Shown here: positions 1-6,402 of the stretch, piece after piece
How the letters are laid out: every line of letters begins with the position of its first letter
Position numbering within the stretch: the first letter of the stretch is position 1
Assembly: GCA_020438905.1 (NCBI GenBank)
Contig: JAGQTQ010000014.1
Span: 7,020-44,278 of the forward strand
Direction of reading: 5' to 3'
Length of the DNA stretch: 37,259 bases
Source: Mycobacterium sp.
GTDB taxonomy: Bacteria; Actinomycetota; Actinomycetes; Mycobacteriales; Mycobacteriaceae
Translations under genes and position numbers: made by a program
The notes under the pieces: model-generated
Told to the model about the DNA's origin: nothing
What the model saw: the letters and a program-made list of their open reading frames with translations, nothing else
Database searches by the model: none

Positions 1-215
1 GCCAGCACCGGATACATCATGATCAGCAATCCCAGAGCGATCGGCAGGGAGACGCCGTCGACCTGAACCTTCTCCAGGGCCGTATTCAGCCCGGGCACCC
101 CACGGCCCAGCAGCAGCCCGGCCGCCATCGCCACCCCGATCCACACCGGCAGGAACCGGTCCAGGGTGGACAGCCGCCCGGCCACCGGCACCTCGGCACC
201 CACCGTGCCGGTCAC
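1..215 (-). CDS. acr3: ACR3-family arsenite efflux permease (N-terminal part, cut by window edge)
   Basis: Reading leftwards from a GTG at 213-215, the frame encodes a soluble N-terminus followed by LSTLDRFLPVW, a hydrophobic helix, and VDGVSLPIALGLLIMMYP, which I recognise as the first two membrane segments of ACR3 (ArsB/Acr3) permeases. These export As(III) across the inner membrane using the proton motive force. Only about 71 residues are inside the window; the rest lies before position 1. The GTG overlaps the TGA of the upstream arsR by four bases (GTGA), so the two genes should be translationally coupled and co-repressed by arsenite-responsive ArsR. The catalytic Cys of TM4 is outside the window, so integrity cannot be judged. 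Confidence 0.85.
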   Translation of the reverse strand, partial: MTGTVGAEVPVAGRLSTLDRFLPVWIGVAMAAGLLLGRGVPGLNTALEKVQVDGVSLPIALGLLIMMYPVL

Positions 216-586
216 GCCGAAACCCCCACAGCCGCAGCGGAATCAGCGCCGACACTCAACAGTGCCGACAGTGCTTCAAAAGCTTCGGGCACCACCGCGT
301 AGTACACCCACGAGGCCCGCCGCTGCGAGGTCAACAACCCGGCGTCGCGCAGCACCTTCAGGTGATGGGACACCGTCGGCTGCGAGACCCCCACGCCGGT
401 GGAGATGTCACACACGCACGCCTCGCCACCGGCGTGGCTGGCCACCGAGCTGAGCAGTTGCAGCCGAACCGGATCCGACAACGCCTTGAACTTTGCCGCC
501 ATCTCCACCGCCGCCGGCATGCTCAACGGTTCGGCCACCAGGGGTGCCACCGGGCAGCCACCGTCACCCGCATCTTGATTCGACAT
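212..586 (-). CDS. arsR: ArsR-family arsenite-responsive repressor
   Basis: This encodes a 124-residue winged-helix repressor with the ArsR core: KALSDPVRLQLLSSV, then the metal-sensing segment GGEACVCDI, then the recognition helix SQPTVSHHLKVLRDAGLL. The Cys-x-Cys at the start of the sensing helix, plus an extra Cys near the N-terminus (GGCPV), is the usual As(III)/Sb(III) trigonal thiol arrangement. It strongly resembles M. tuberculosis Rv2642, which also precedes an ACR3 permease. I place the start at the ATG 584-586. A longer reading from a TTG at 622 would include the promoter and is less likely. It overlaps the permease start by four bases and should autorepress through the dyad covering its own start codon. 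Confidence 0.9.
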   Translation of the reverse strand: MSNQDAGDGGCPVAPLVAEPLSMPAAVEMAAKFKALSDPVRLQLLSSVASHAGGEACVCDISTGVGVSQPTVSHHLKVLRDAGLLTSQRRASWVYYAVVPEAFEALSALLSVGADSAAAVGVSA

Positions 587-622
587 GAGTCGATATTGAC
601 AGAAATCTAATCCCGAGTGCAA
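580..622 (-). promoter_or_regulatory. Predicted leaderless arsR promoter with overlapping operator
   Basis: On the minus strand, TTGCAC (617-622) is followed after 17 bp by TCAATA (594-599), matching a sigma-A-like -35/-10 pair. The ATG of arsR begins about seven bases later, so the transcript is probably leaderless, as is common in mycobacteria. A perfect dyad, TCGAC-atga-GTCGA, occupies 580-593 and covers the predicted start site and the ATG. A repressor bound there would block initiation. That this dyad binds ArsR is inference. Confidence 0.5.
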
Positions 623-669
623 GCGAACTCCCGGTGAAGATCTGGTTGATAGCGCCGGCCGTGGCGGGC

Positions 670-1038
670 TTAGCGACAGCAGTTCGGGTCAAGCACCGCG
701 CACAGCGCGGCAAGTGAGTCCGGGCTGGGGCGGTGATAAACGTTCATGCCGCGCCGATCCGACTCGACCAAGCCGGCCTTGCGCAGTTGAGTCAGATGGT
801 GACTGATCGTCGACTCGCTCAACCCGAGGGCCGTCGCAAGTTCTCCGCTATTGCGTTCCCCGGCCGGCGAACCGAACAGCAGCGACATGATCTTCAACCG
901 GGCGGGATCGGCAAGCGCCTTCAGTCGCAAGGCGACGTGCAGCGCGTCGTCGTCGCTCATCGACCCGGCAGCCATTGGCGCGCAACACACCGGGGCGGAG
1001 ATCTCGACCACGGGCAGCGTCTTGGGCACGAAGCACAT
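670..1038 (-). CDS. ArsR/SmtB-family metal-responsive repressor with Cys-rich termini
   Basis: This is a 122-residue winged-helix repressor: LKALADPARLKIMSLLF, then SESTISHHLTQLRKAGLVESDRRG as the recognition helix and wing, then a C-terminus ending DPNCCR. A Cys-Cys pair near the N-terminus (APVCCAP) and another at the C-terminus replace the Cys-x-Cys of the neighbouring ArsR, so metal is probably bound between termini. The gene corresponds in context to Rv2640c, the regulator beside cadI in M. tuberculosis. The start at ATG 1036-1038 is supported by AAGGAG nine bases upstream. It is transcribed divergently from cadI and the shared spacer carries two related palindromes, its likely operators. 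The ligand (As(III), Cd or Pb) cannot be settled from sequence. Confidence 0.85.
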   Translation of the reverse strand: MCFVPKTLPVVEISAPVCCAPMAAGSMSDDDALHVALRLKALADPARLKIMSLLFGSPAGERNSGELATALGLSESTISHHLTQLRKAGLVESDRRGMNVYHRPSPDSLAALCAVLDPNCCR

Positions 1039-1051
1039 CCTGTCAGACTCC

Positions 1052-1109
1052 TTGACATATATCAAAGAACTGGCATCCTATAAGCGTCACCGTAGTTAGA
1101 CATATGTCT
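1052..1109. promoter_or_regulatory. Two related palindromic operators in the arsR2/cadI divergent spacer
   Basis: TTGACATATATCAA (1052-1065) is a 14-bp palindrome with one mismatch, and AGACATATGTCT (1098-1109) is a perfect 12-bp palindrome. They share the core GACATAT, one beside each gene start, which suggests one dimeric repressor controls both directions. The first lies just upstream of the AAGGAG of the repressor gene; the second ends 22 bp before the cadI ATG. Assignment to the adjacent ArsR-type protein is inference from position. Confidence 0.6.
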
Positions 1110-1131
1110 TAGAAGTTGGAGGATCATCCCC

Positions 1132-1623
1132 ATGTCCCGAGCTCAACTCGCCCTCAACGTCGACAACCTCGACGAGGCGATCACCTTCTACTCCAAGCTG
1201 TTCAACACCGCACCGGCCAAGATCAAGCCGGGTTACGCCAACTTCGCCATCGCCGAGCCGCCACTGAAGCTGGTGCTGCTGGAAAACCCGGGACAGGGCG
1301 GCACCATCAACCATCTCGGCGTCGAGGTCGAGACCAGCGACAAGGTGCACGCCGAAATCGCCCGCCTCACCGGCGAGGGCCTGTTCACCGATGAGGAGAT
1401 CGGCACCACGTGCTGTTTCGCCACCCAGGACAAGGTGTGGGTGACCGGTCCGGCAGGCGAGAAGTGGGAGGTCTACACCGTGTTGGCCGACTCGGAGACC
1501 TTCGGTACCAGCCCGCAGCACCTCGAGACCCCGGCGCAGGTAGGGGGATGCTGCGGATCGGCCGAGCCGACCGGTGAGGTAGGCCAGCCCGACAACGCGG
1601 CGGCTCGCTCATCGTGCTGCTGA
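1132..1623 (+). CDS. cadI: CadI/ArsI-family vicinal-oxygen-chelate protein
   Basis: This 163-residue cytoplasmic protein belongs to the glyoxalase/dioxygenase fold. The N-terminus (LALNVDNLDEAITFYSKLF) and NHLGVEVE around residue 61 are nearly those of mycobacterial CadI. The segment GTTCCFATQDKVWV holds the vicinal Cys94-Cys95 pair that in ArsI binds the trivalent organoarsenical before C-As bond cleavage; Glu113 (KWEVYT) fits the conserved metal ligand. Like CadI, and unlike biochemically studied ArsI, residue 5 is Gln rather than His, so lyase activity is uncertain. The tail carries further thiols (VGGCCG, and SSCC at the end), suggesting a soft-metal sink. A GGAGGA sequence precedes the ATG at a good distance. 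Expression should follow As/Cd through the upstream palindromes. Confidence 0.9.
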   Translation: MSRAQLALNVDNLDEAITFYSKLFNTAPAKIKPGYANFAIAEPPLKLVLLENPGQGGTINHLGVEVETSDKVHAEIARLTGEGLFTDEEIGTTCCFATQDKVWVTGPAGEKWEVYTVLADSETFGTSPQHLETPAQVGGCCGSAEPTGEVGQPDNAAARSSCC

Positions 1624-1633
1624 CGCCGTGACC

Positions 1634-1663
1634 GGACCGGCGGGCCGCCCGGCGGGGTGGTCC
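1634..1663. terminator. GC-rich hairpin between convergent cadI and lpd
   Basis: Outer arms GGACC (1634-1638) and GGTCC (1659-1663) enclose a very GC-rich inner stem in the 80-bp gap between the convergent stops of cadI and lpd. There is no U-tract, so it would be a weak or non-canonical, possibly bidirectional, terminator. Confidence 0.35.
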
Positions 1664-1706
1664 GCCGATCAGGGTGTGGAACCTGCATGGACCACGCGGC
1701 CCCGAG

Positions 1707-3101
1707 TTACAGGTTGATCATGTGGCCGGCCAGGCCGTGGAAGCACTCCTGCAGCGCCTCCGACAGGGTGGGGTGGGTGTGCACATTGCGGACCAACTCG
1801 GTGACCGTCAGATCCCACTTCTGGGCCAAGGTGAGTTCGGGCAGCAACTCCGAGACGTCGGGCCCGATCAGGTGCGCGCCGAGCAGCTCACCGTATTTGG
1901 CGTCGGCGATGACCTTCGCGAACCCGGTCGCCTCGGCCAGGCCGTGGGCCTTGCCGTTGGCGCTGAACGGGAACTTCGCCACCGTGACGTCATAGCCTTC
2001 CGCGCGCGCCTGCTCCTCGGTGAGCCCGAAGCTGGCGACCTGGGGTCGGCAGAACGTGGCACGGGGCAACATCCGATAGTCCCCCAGCGGCATCGTCTCG
2101 GCCCCGGCGATGGCCTCGGCGGCCACCACACCCATCGCCGAGGCGACATGAGCCAGTTGCAGTTTCGCCGTGACGTCACCGATGGCGTACAGGTGCGGGA
2201 TGTTGGTGCGCATGTAGTCGTCAATCGCGATCGCACCGCGATCGGTGAGCGCCACACCGGTGGTCTCCAGCCCGAAGCCCTCGACATTCGGCGCGAACCC
2301 GATGGCCTGCAACACCCTGTCGGCCTTGAGCTCCTGCGTGACACCGTCCTTGCTCACCATGACGGTCACCGCCGAGCCGTCGTCGGTGATCGACTCGACC
2401 TTGGTGCCGGTGAGGATCTTCACCCCGAGTTTCTTGTACTGCTTCTCGATCTCCTTGGAGACCTCGGCGTCCTCGTTGGGCAGCGCCCGCGGCAGGAACT
2501 CCACAATGGTCACCTCGACGCCATAGTTGGCCATGACGTAGCCGAACTCCATGCCGATGGCACCGGCGCCGGCAATGACGATCGAGCGCGGCAGATCCCG
2601 GGACAGGATCTGCTCCTCGTAGGTGACCACGTTCGTCGACAGCGAGGTCCCCGGCACCAGGCGCACGCTGCTACCGGTGCCGATGATCGCGTTGTCGAAG
2701 GTGACGACCTGTGTGCCGCCGTCGTTGAGGGCCACCTCGATGGTGTTGGCGTCGGTGAACCGGCCGGAGCCATTGATCTCGGTGATCTTGTTCTTCTTCA
2801 TCAGGAAGTGCACACCGGCGACGTGACCGTCGACCACCGTGCGGCTGCGGTCGAACGCCGCCCCGTAGTCGAACCTCGCCTCCCCGCTGATCCCGAAAGT
2901 CTGGGCATCCTTGGTGAAGATGTGGGCCAACTCGGCGTTGCGCAACAACGCCTTCGACGGGATGCACCCGACATTGAGGCACACCCCACCCCAATACTTC
3001 GGTTCGATAACCGCGGTGTTCAGCCCGAGTTGGGCGGCGCGAATAGCAGCAACGTATCCGCCGGGACCGCCCCCAAGGGCGACGACGTCATAGTGGGTCA
3101 T
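1707..3101 (-). CDS. lpdA: Dihydrolipoamide dehydrogenase (E3)
   Basis: From the ATG at 3099-3101 the protein is 464 residues, the length of M. tuberculosis Lpd (Rv0462), and it is highly similar throughout. It is a flavoprotein that reoxidises protein-bound dihydrolipoamide with NAD+. Visible parts: FAD-binding [14 protein letters not shown] at the N-terminus, the redox disulfide in [13 protein letters not shown] (about residues 38-50), the NAD-binding [13 protein letters not shown], the second FAD motif YAIGDV, and the catalytic His-Glu in [12 protein letters not shown] near the C-terminus. An in-frame ATG at 3114-3116 and longer readings are less likely. All catalytic residues are present. 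It is isolated from any E1/E2 genes and convergent with cadI. A second, accessory copy is plausible since arsenite poisons lipoyl thiols. Confidence 0.92.
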   Translation of the reverse strand: MTHYDVVALGGGPGGYVAAIRAAQLGLNTAVIEPKYWGGVCLNVGCIPSKALLRNAELAHIFTKDAQTFGISGEARFDYGAAFDRSRTVVDGHVAGVHFLMKKNKITEINGSGRFTDANTIEVALNDGGTQVVTFDNAIIGTGSSVRLVPGTSLSTNVVTYEEQILSRDLPRSIVIAGAGAIGMEFGYVMANYGVEVTIVEFLPRALPNEDAEVSKEIEKQYKKLGVKILTGTKVESITDDGSAVTVMVSKDGVTQELKADRVLQAIGFAPNVEGFGLETTGVALTDRGAIAIDDYMRTNIPHLYAIGDVTAKLQLAHVASAMGVVAAEAIAGAETMPLGDYRMLPRATFCRPQVASFGLTEEQARAEGYDVTVAKFPFSANGKAHGLAEATGFAKVIADAKYGELLGAHLIGPDVSELLPELTLAQKWDLTVTELVRNVHTHPTLSEALQECFHGLAGHMINL

Positions 3102-3580
3102 CGTCCCAGAATTCATGGAGAGAGCCGCTGTAGGCAAGCGCCCCGGGCGCTCCCACCTACATGAATTGTCCCGGTGACGACGCGGAATTCGAGTCCACTC
3201 GTAAGGGAACCGACATCGCTTGCTCCGCGCGGTGGACAATCGACCGCGTCATGAGCGTCCCACCGGGAAAGGCTCTACGGTCAACAGTTAGGTACCCGTC
3301 CTAACAACTTTCCGGCAAAATTGCCAACTTACTGCCATCAAGAGCGGAATTTTCCCACTTGTAGGTTCTCAGCGCTCATGTCCCATGCCGCGATCCTGAC
3401 CGGAGGCTTTCCCGTCTTTCTCATGAAGTTGGCGGCGGCCTTTTTCTCATTTCCATGGCAAATCCGATAACCGTACGGTTGTGCACATCTAGGCACGTTC
3501 ACGCGGCGACCGGCACGATGAGGGCTGGCCGTAGACGAGGTCGAACTCAGCCCCCATGGATCACAGGGTCCAGTTCGTCA
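3102..3580. other. Intergenic region upstream of lpd with a dyad and repeat copy A
   Basis: This 479-bp stretch has no credible gene. It contains the upstream region of lpd, with a perfect inverted repeat GTTAGG-N7-CCTAAC at 3287-3305 that could be an operator, and then repeat copy A at 3358-3483. The last 100 bp run into the stop of the CDF-type transporter gene without a recognisable signal. Confidence 0.6.
3358..3483 (+). repeat. 126-bp direct repeat, copy A
   Basis: Copy A aligns without gaps to 5897-6022 with 12 mismatches by my count, about 90% identity. Both copies begin CTTGTAGGTTCTC and end CGGTTGTG. Neither copy has a shared intact reading frame: substitutions are spread over all codon positions and copy A has a stop where copy B continues. 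It is more likely a structural or mobile-element-derived segment. Near the right end both copies can form a short hairpin (AACCG..CGGTT). The two copies bracket the CDF/SHOCT/cupredoxin cassette in direct orientation. Confidence 0.9.
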
Positions 3581-4261
3581 TCAGTCGCAGCACTGCGTTG
3601 ATCCGCAGGAGGATTCAGGCAACGGCACTGGGCTGCAACAGTTTCGGCCCTTCCAGGCTTCGCGTCCTTCGCGGACCGCGACGGCGGCGATGACCAGACC
3701 GGCGATCGGGTCGGCCCAGGACCAGCCGAACAAACTGTTGAGCCCGAGGCCGACGAGCAGGACCGCGGACAGGTAGGTGCACAGCAGGGTTTGTTTGGAA
3801 TCGGCCACCGCCGAACGGGATCGGAGTTCACGTCCGGTGCGGCGCTGGGCCCAGGACAGCAGCGGCATCACCACCAGGCTGACCGCGGCCAGCACGATAC
3901 CGACGATCGAGGGCCGTGGCTCGGAGTCCCCGAACAGCGCCCGCACCGATTCCACGCTGACGTAGGCGGCGAGGGCGAAGAACGACAGGGCGATGATCCG
4001 CAGCGCGGCCTTCTCCCGGGCCTCGTGGTCAGGCTTGGAGAACTGCCAGGCCACCGCCGCGGCTGAGGACACCTCGATCACCGAGTCCAGGCCGAACCCG
4101 ATCAGCGCGGTCGAGGACGCCTGCGCCCCCGCGGTGAGCGCGACCACGGCCTCGATCACGTTGTAGCCGATCGTCGCGGCCACCAGGAACCGGATACGCC
4201 GTGTCAGGACCTGTCGCCGACCGGCGTCGACCACGACTGCGGCGGGGTGGTCAACACTCAT
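3581..4261 (-). CDS. CDF-type cation efflux membrane protein with Cys-rich tail
   Basis: From ATG 4259-4261 this gives a 226-residue membrane protein resembling short cation diffusion facilitator proteins. About five hydrophobic helices are visible: FLVAATIGYNVIEAVVALTAG, the GLDSVIEVSSAAAVAW helix, ALSFFALAAYVSV, IVGIVLAAVSLVVMPLLSW, and LCTYLSAVLLVGLGLNSLFG followed by WADPIAGLVIAAVAV. Acidic residues inside helices (LDSVIE, ADP) could be metal ligands. Instead of the usual cytoplasmic domain it ends with NCC, SC and CC, a thiol-rich tail fitting Cd, Pb or another soft ion. The start overlaps the stop of the ArsR-type gene by 11 bases, so the two form an operon. Confidence 0.8.
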   Translation of the reverse strand: MSVDHPAAVVVDAGRRQVLTRRIRFLVAATIGYNVIEAVVALTAGAQASSTALIGFGLDSVIEVSSAAAVAWQFSKPDHEAREKAALRIIALSFFALAAYVSVESVRALFGDSEPRPSIVGIVLAAVSLVVMPLLSWAQRRTGRELRSRSAVADSKQTLLCTYLSAVLLVGLGLNSLFGWSWADPIAGLVIAAVAVREGREAWKGRNCCSPVPLPESSCGSTQCCD

Positions 4262-4628
4262 CGGAATCCTCAGTGCAGCTGTCGATCCCGTAGGCGGGGC
4301 ACAGCGCCACGGCCTGCCCGGTGGACTGCAGCACAGTCTCAGCACTGGCCAGCAGGTCGATCAGCGCGGGCTGGGACAACCGGAACATCGACGCCCGGCC
4401 CACCGGCTCGGAGTCGACCAGGCCGCACTCTTTGAGGCAGGCCAGGTGCTTGGACACCGTGGACTGGGCCAACCCGACTTCCTCGACCAGCTCGCCCACC
4501 CGGGCCTCCCCCAGGGCCAGGCGGCGCAGGATCGCCAGCCGGGTGGGATCGCCCAGCGACCGGAACAGGGCGGCCGCCGGCGCCAACTCCACCTTCGTCA
4601 CCGCACCGGACACCGCAGGGATCGCCAT
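4251..4628 (-). CDS. CmtR-like ArsR-family Cd/Pb-type repressor
   Basis: This 125-residue winged-helix protein contains FRSLGDPTRLAILRRLALGEARVGEL and the recognition helix QSTVSKHLACLKECGLVDSE. The two Cys in ACLKEC occupy the place of the helix-4 thiols of CmtR, and the C-terminal ALCPAYGIDSC supplies further Cys as in CmtR's tail. CmtR senses Cd and Pb in M. tuberculosis, so the same soft-metal response is likely here. The gene lies directly upstream of, and overlaps, the CDF-type transporter, and is divergent from the SHOCT-cupredoxin pair. It probably controls both through the 101-bp spacer. The exact metal is inference. Confidence 0.87.
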   Translation of the reverse strand: MAIPAVSGAVTKVELAPAAALFRSLGDPTRLAILRRLALGEARVGELVEEVGLAQSTVSKHLACLKECGLVDSEPVGRASMFRLSQPALIDLLASAETVLQSTGQAVALCPAYGIDSCTEDSDEC

Positions 4629-4657
4629 CTGGCGATGTTATCGGCATTTAGTGACAT
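4621..4657. promoter_or_regulatory. Candidate operators in the cmtR-like/SHOCT divergent spacer
   Basis: A perfect dyad ATCGCC-atct-GGCGAT (4621-4636) covers the start codon of the repressor gene, and ATGT....ACAT half-sites (4635-4656) follow in the AT-richer spacer. Position suggests autoregulation; no experimental motif is matched exactly. Confidence 0.35.
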
Positions 4658-4729
4658 TTGGGCGGAACGGGCGCATGCTGGATTCATCGGGGGTTACCCC
4701 CCGGGGTTTACTCGCGAAGGGGGTTGGTG

Positions 4730-5014
4730 ATGTGCGGTAACGGCGGTATGTGGCACCACGGCTACGGCGGTTGGGGGTGGGGTAGTTGGATTCTGACCGC
4801 GATGGTCCTGACTCTGTTCTTCGCTTTGGTGATCACTGCGGTCGTGGCGGCGGTGCGCTACCTGGGCGGCCCCGGACACCACCACGGACCCGGGGCCCAC
4901 GGCGCACTGCCTGGGCGCAGGCCCGAAGAGCTTCTCGCTGAACGCTTCGCCCGCGGGGACATCGACGACGAGGAATACCGTCGCCGCGTCGCACTACTGC
5001 GGGAACACCAGTGA
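4730..5014 (+). CDS. Small SHOCT-domain membrane protein
   Basis: This 94-residue protein starts at ATG 4730 behind an AAGGGGG sequence. It has a Gly/His/Trp-rich N-terminus (MCGNGGMWHHGYGGWGWG), one transmembrane helix (LTAMVLTLFFALVITAVVAAV), a His-rich linker (GHHHGPGAHG), and a C-terminal SHOCT motif (PEELLAERFARGDIDDEEYRRRVALL). SHOCT is a short oligomerisation helix pair found in many actinobacterial membrane proteins; its role is poorly defined. The His clusters and the neighbouring cupredoxin suggest a metal-handling function. Its stop overlaps the GTG of the next gene by four bases (GTGA). A longer frame from 4658 exists but lacks a ribosome site. Confidence 0.82.
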   Translation: MCGNGGMWHHGYGGWGWGSWILTAMVLTLFFALVITAVVAAVRYLGGPGHHHGPGAHGALPGRRPEELLAERFARGDIDDEEYRRRVALLREHQ

Positions 5015-5748
5015 ACCCGCGCCTTCGCACCGGCCTAATGATCGGTGCGGCCTCACTGGCCCTCGGAATCGGCACCACAGCCGCAATGGCCGGCGCCGGA
5101 GCCGGACCCGGCTTCGCCCCGATGGCCGGCCCACCCGGCTTCAGCGGACCCATGCCCGCCCAGCCCGCACCCTGCACACCACCCGCACTGGCCGGCGCAA
5201 TCGTGGACGTCACCACCTCCGACATGGGCGGCATGATGGGCCCCGGCATGAACGGCGGACCCATGATGGGCCCCGGCATGATGGGGCCGGGTATGAACGG
5301 CGGACCCATGACGGGCCCCGGCATGATGGGGCCAGGTATGAACGGTGGACCCATGATGGGCCCGCAAGGAGCGTGGCCCAATAGCCCCGGGATGGGGATG
5401 GGCATGATGCGCCTGAGCATCAACCCGACCTCGGTGCCCGCCGGCCAGGTCTCCCTGCGGGTCGCCAACAACGGCTGGCTTCCCCACGAGGTCATCGTCC
5501 TGCCGCTGGGCCCGGGCCAGAACCCCGGCCAACGACCCATCGGCAACGACTGGGAAGTCGACGAAGCCGGCAGCCTCGGCGAAGCCGCCCAAACCTGCGG
5601 CGCCGGCGAAGGCGACGGCATCGCCCCCGGCACCATGAGCTGGACCACCCTCACCCTCACCCCCGGACGCTACGAACTGCTCTGCAACATCGCCGGCCAC
5701 TACGGCTCCGGCATGTACACCGAACTCGACGTCACACCAGCACGGTAG
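5011..5748 (+). CDS. Secreted Met-rich cupredoxin (type 1 copper protein)
   Basis: This 245-residue exported protein starts at a GTG overlapping the previous stop. Residues 1-28 form a signal peptide (LMIGAASLALGIGTTAAMA). Residues 72-133 are Met/Gly/Pro-rich with three near-identical MGPGMNGGPM units, typical of periplasmic Cu(I) binding. The C-terminal domain (about 134-245) is a cupredoxin: His159 (LPHEV), then Cys225-N-I-A-G-His230-Y-G-S-G-Met235, a complete type 1 copper ligand set as in sulfocyanin-like proteins. It likely buffers copper or carries electrons outside the membrane. It follows the SHOCT gene in an operon and is divergent from the CmtR-like repressor. No oxidase partner lies directly beside it. 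Confidence 0.87.
   Translation: MNPRLRTGLMIGAASLALGIGTTAAMAGAGAGPGFAPMAGPPGFSGPMPAQPAPCTPPALAGAIVDVTTSDMGGMMGPGMNGGPMMGPGMMGPGMNGGPMTGPGMMGPGMNGGPMMGPQGAWPNSPGMGMGMMRLSINPTSVPAGQVSLRVANNGWLPHEVIVLPLGPGQNPGQRPIGNDWEVDEAGSLGEAAQTCGAGEGDGIAPGTMSWTTLTLTPGRYELLCNIAGHYGSGMYTELDVTPAR
5233..5364 (+). repeat. In-frame tandem repeats encoding Met-rich motifs
   Basis: Roughly 42-bp tandem units encode MMGPGMNGGP-type decapeptides three times. The units are almost identical at DNA level, including repeated ATGATGGG and GGCCCCGGC blocks, so copy number may vary by slippage, changing the number of Met ligands in the cupredoxin's N-terminal region. Confidence 0.85.
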
Positions 5749-6228
5749 GACCGAATTCGGGCGCGAAGAACCAACGCTGCTCACTCGAAGTCGTCGACGG
5801 TGGTCGTCCTACGATTCCCGCGAATTCGCCATCGCTGCGCCACCAAAACTGGAATTACGCCAACGAAAAACGGAACCTACACTCTCGCTGCACGCTCTTG
5901 TAGGTTCTCAACGCTGATGGCCCATGCCGCGATCCTGACCGACGGCTTTCCCGTCTTTCTCATCAAGGTGGCGAGGGCCTTTTTCTCATTTCAATGGCAA
6001 ATCCGACAACCGCACGGTTGTGTAGTTGTCGACCCGTGGTTGAGGTGACGGTTCATGGGGTTTGGGATGAAATCGCCGGGTTGACTATCTGCCGCAGGAT
6101 CCGCCCCGCTGGAAATGATCGCCTGGCCCACAACACTATTTGCTATGGACGCGGAAGAAGGGACGGCGGAAGTCGCCCAGCCAGAAGGCCAGTTCCTGGA
6201 TAGCGGACCAGTGGCAGACGTGGATGGC
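5749..6228. other. Gene-poor stretch holding repeat copy B
   Basis: No credible gene is seen. An inverted repeat GAACCTACA (5873-5881) / TGTAGGTTC (5899-5907) flanks the left boundary of copy B and could form a 9-bp stem with a 17-nt loop. The stretch from 6023 to 6228 is unidentified DNA that joins an MFS-transporter fragment, probably a recombination junction. Confidence 0.5.
5897..6022 (+). repeat. 126-bp direct repeat, copy B
   Basis: This is the partner of 3358-3483, gap-free and about 90% identical. In this copy the hairpin GACGG-ctttc-CCGTC (near 5940-5955) and the terminal ACAACCG..CGGTTGT stem are perfect, whereas copy A has substitutions in both. The copy lies downstream of the cupredoxin gene, so the two repeats enclose the whole metal cassette. 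Confidence 0.9.
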
Positions 6229-6399
6229 GTAAGCGGCCGGGCGGTCGGCTTCTTGTTGGCCGGTCCACTGGTGGACGCGTTCGGGCTCACCACGGCGTTC
6301 CTCGCACTGGCCGGACCGATCCTGGTCATCGCGCTGGTGTGCCCGTGTATTCCTGGGCTCGGGAGTTCGACGGGGCGCATCACTGAGGGTCAGAATTAA
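6229..6399 (+). pseudogene. C-terminal fragment of an MFS transporter
   Basis: The frame encodes GRAVGFLLAGPLVDAFGLTT, then AFLALAGPILVIALVCPCIPGL, and a short polar tail to a stop at 6397-6399. This looks like the last one or two helices and loop of a major facilitator superfamily transporter. The 5' part of the gene is missing: sequence left of about 6229 in the same frame is not MFS-like and adjoins the repeat region. No start codon is convincing, so I call it a remnant. Confidence 0.55.
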
Positions 6400-6402
6400 A
6401 GC

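Noticed and set aside
1674-3164. Long plus-strand open frame opposite lpd
   Set aside because: Antisense shadow of a highly conserved lipoamide dehydrogenase; the translation is Asp/Gly/Arg-rich low-complexity typical of high-GC antisense frames.
5233-5364. Short tandem repeats considered as a CRISPR-like array
   Set aside because: The units are contiguous, in frame and encode Met-rich peptide repeats; there are no unique spacers.
5911-6048. Small frame MAHAAILTDGFPVF... inside repeat copy B as a possible peptide gene
   Set aside because: Copy A has a stop in the same frame and the substitutions between copies are not biased to third codon positions.
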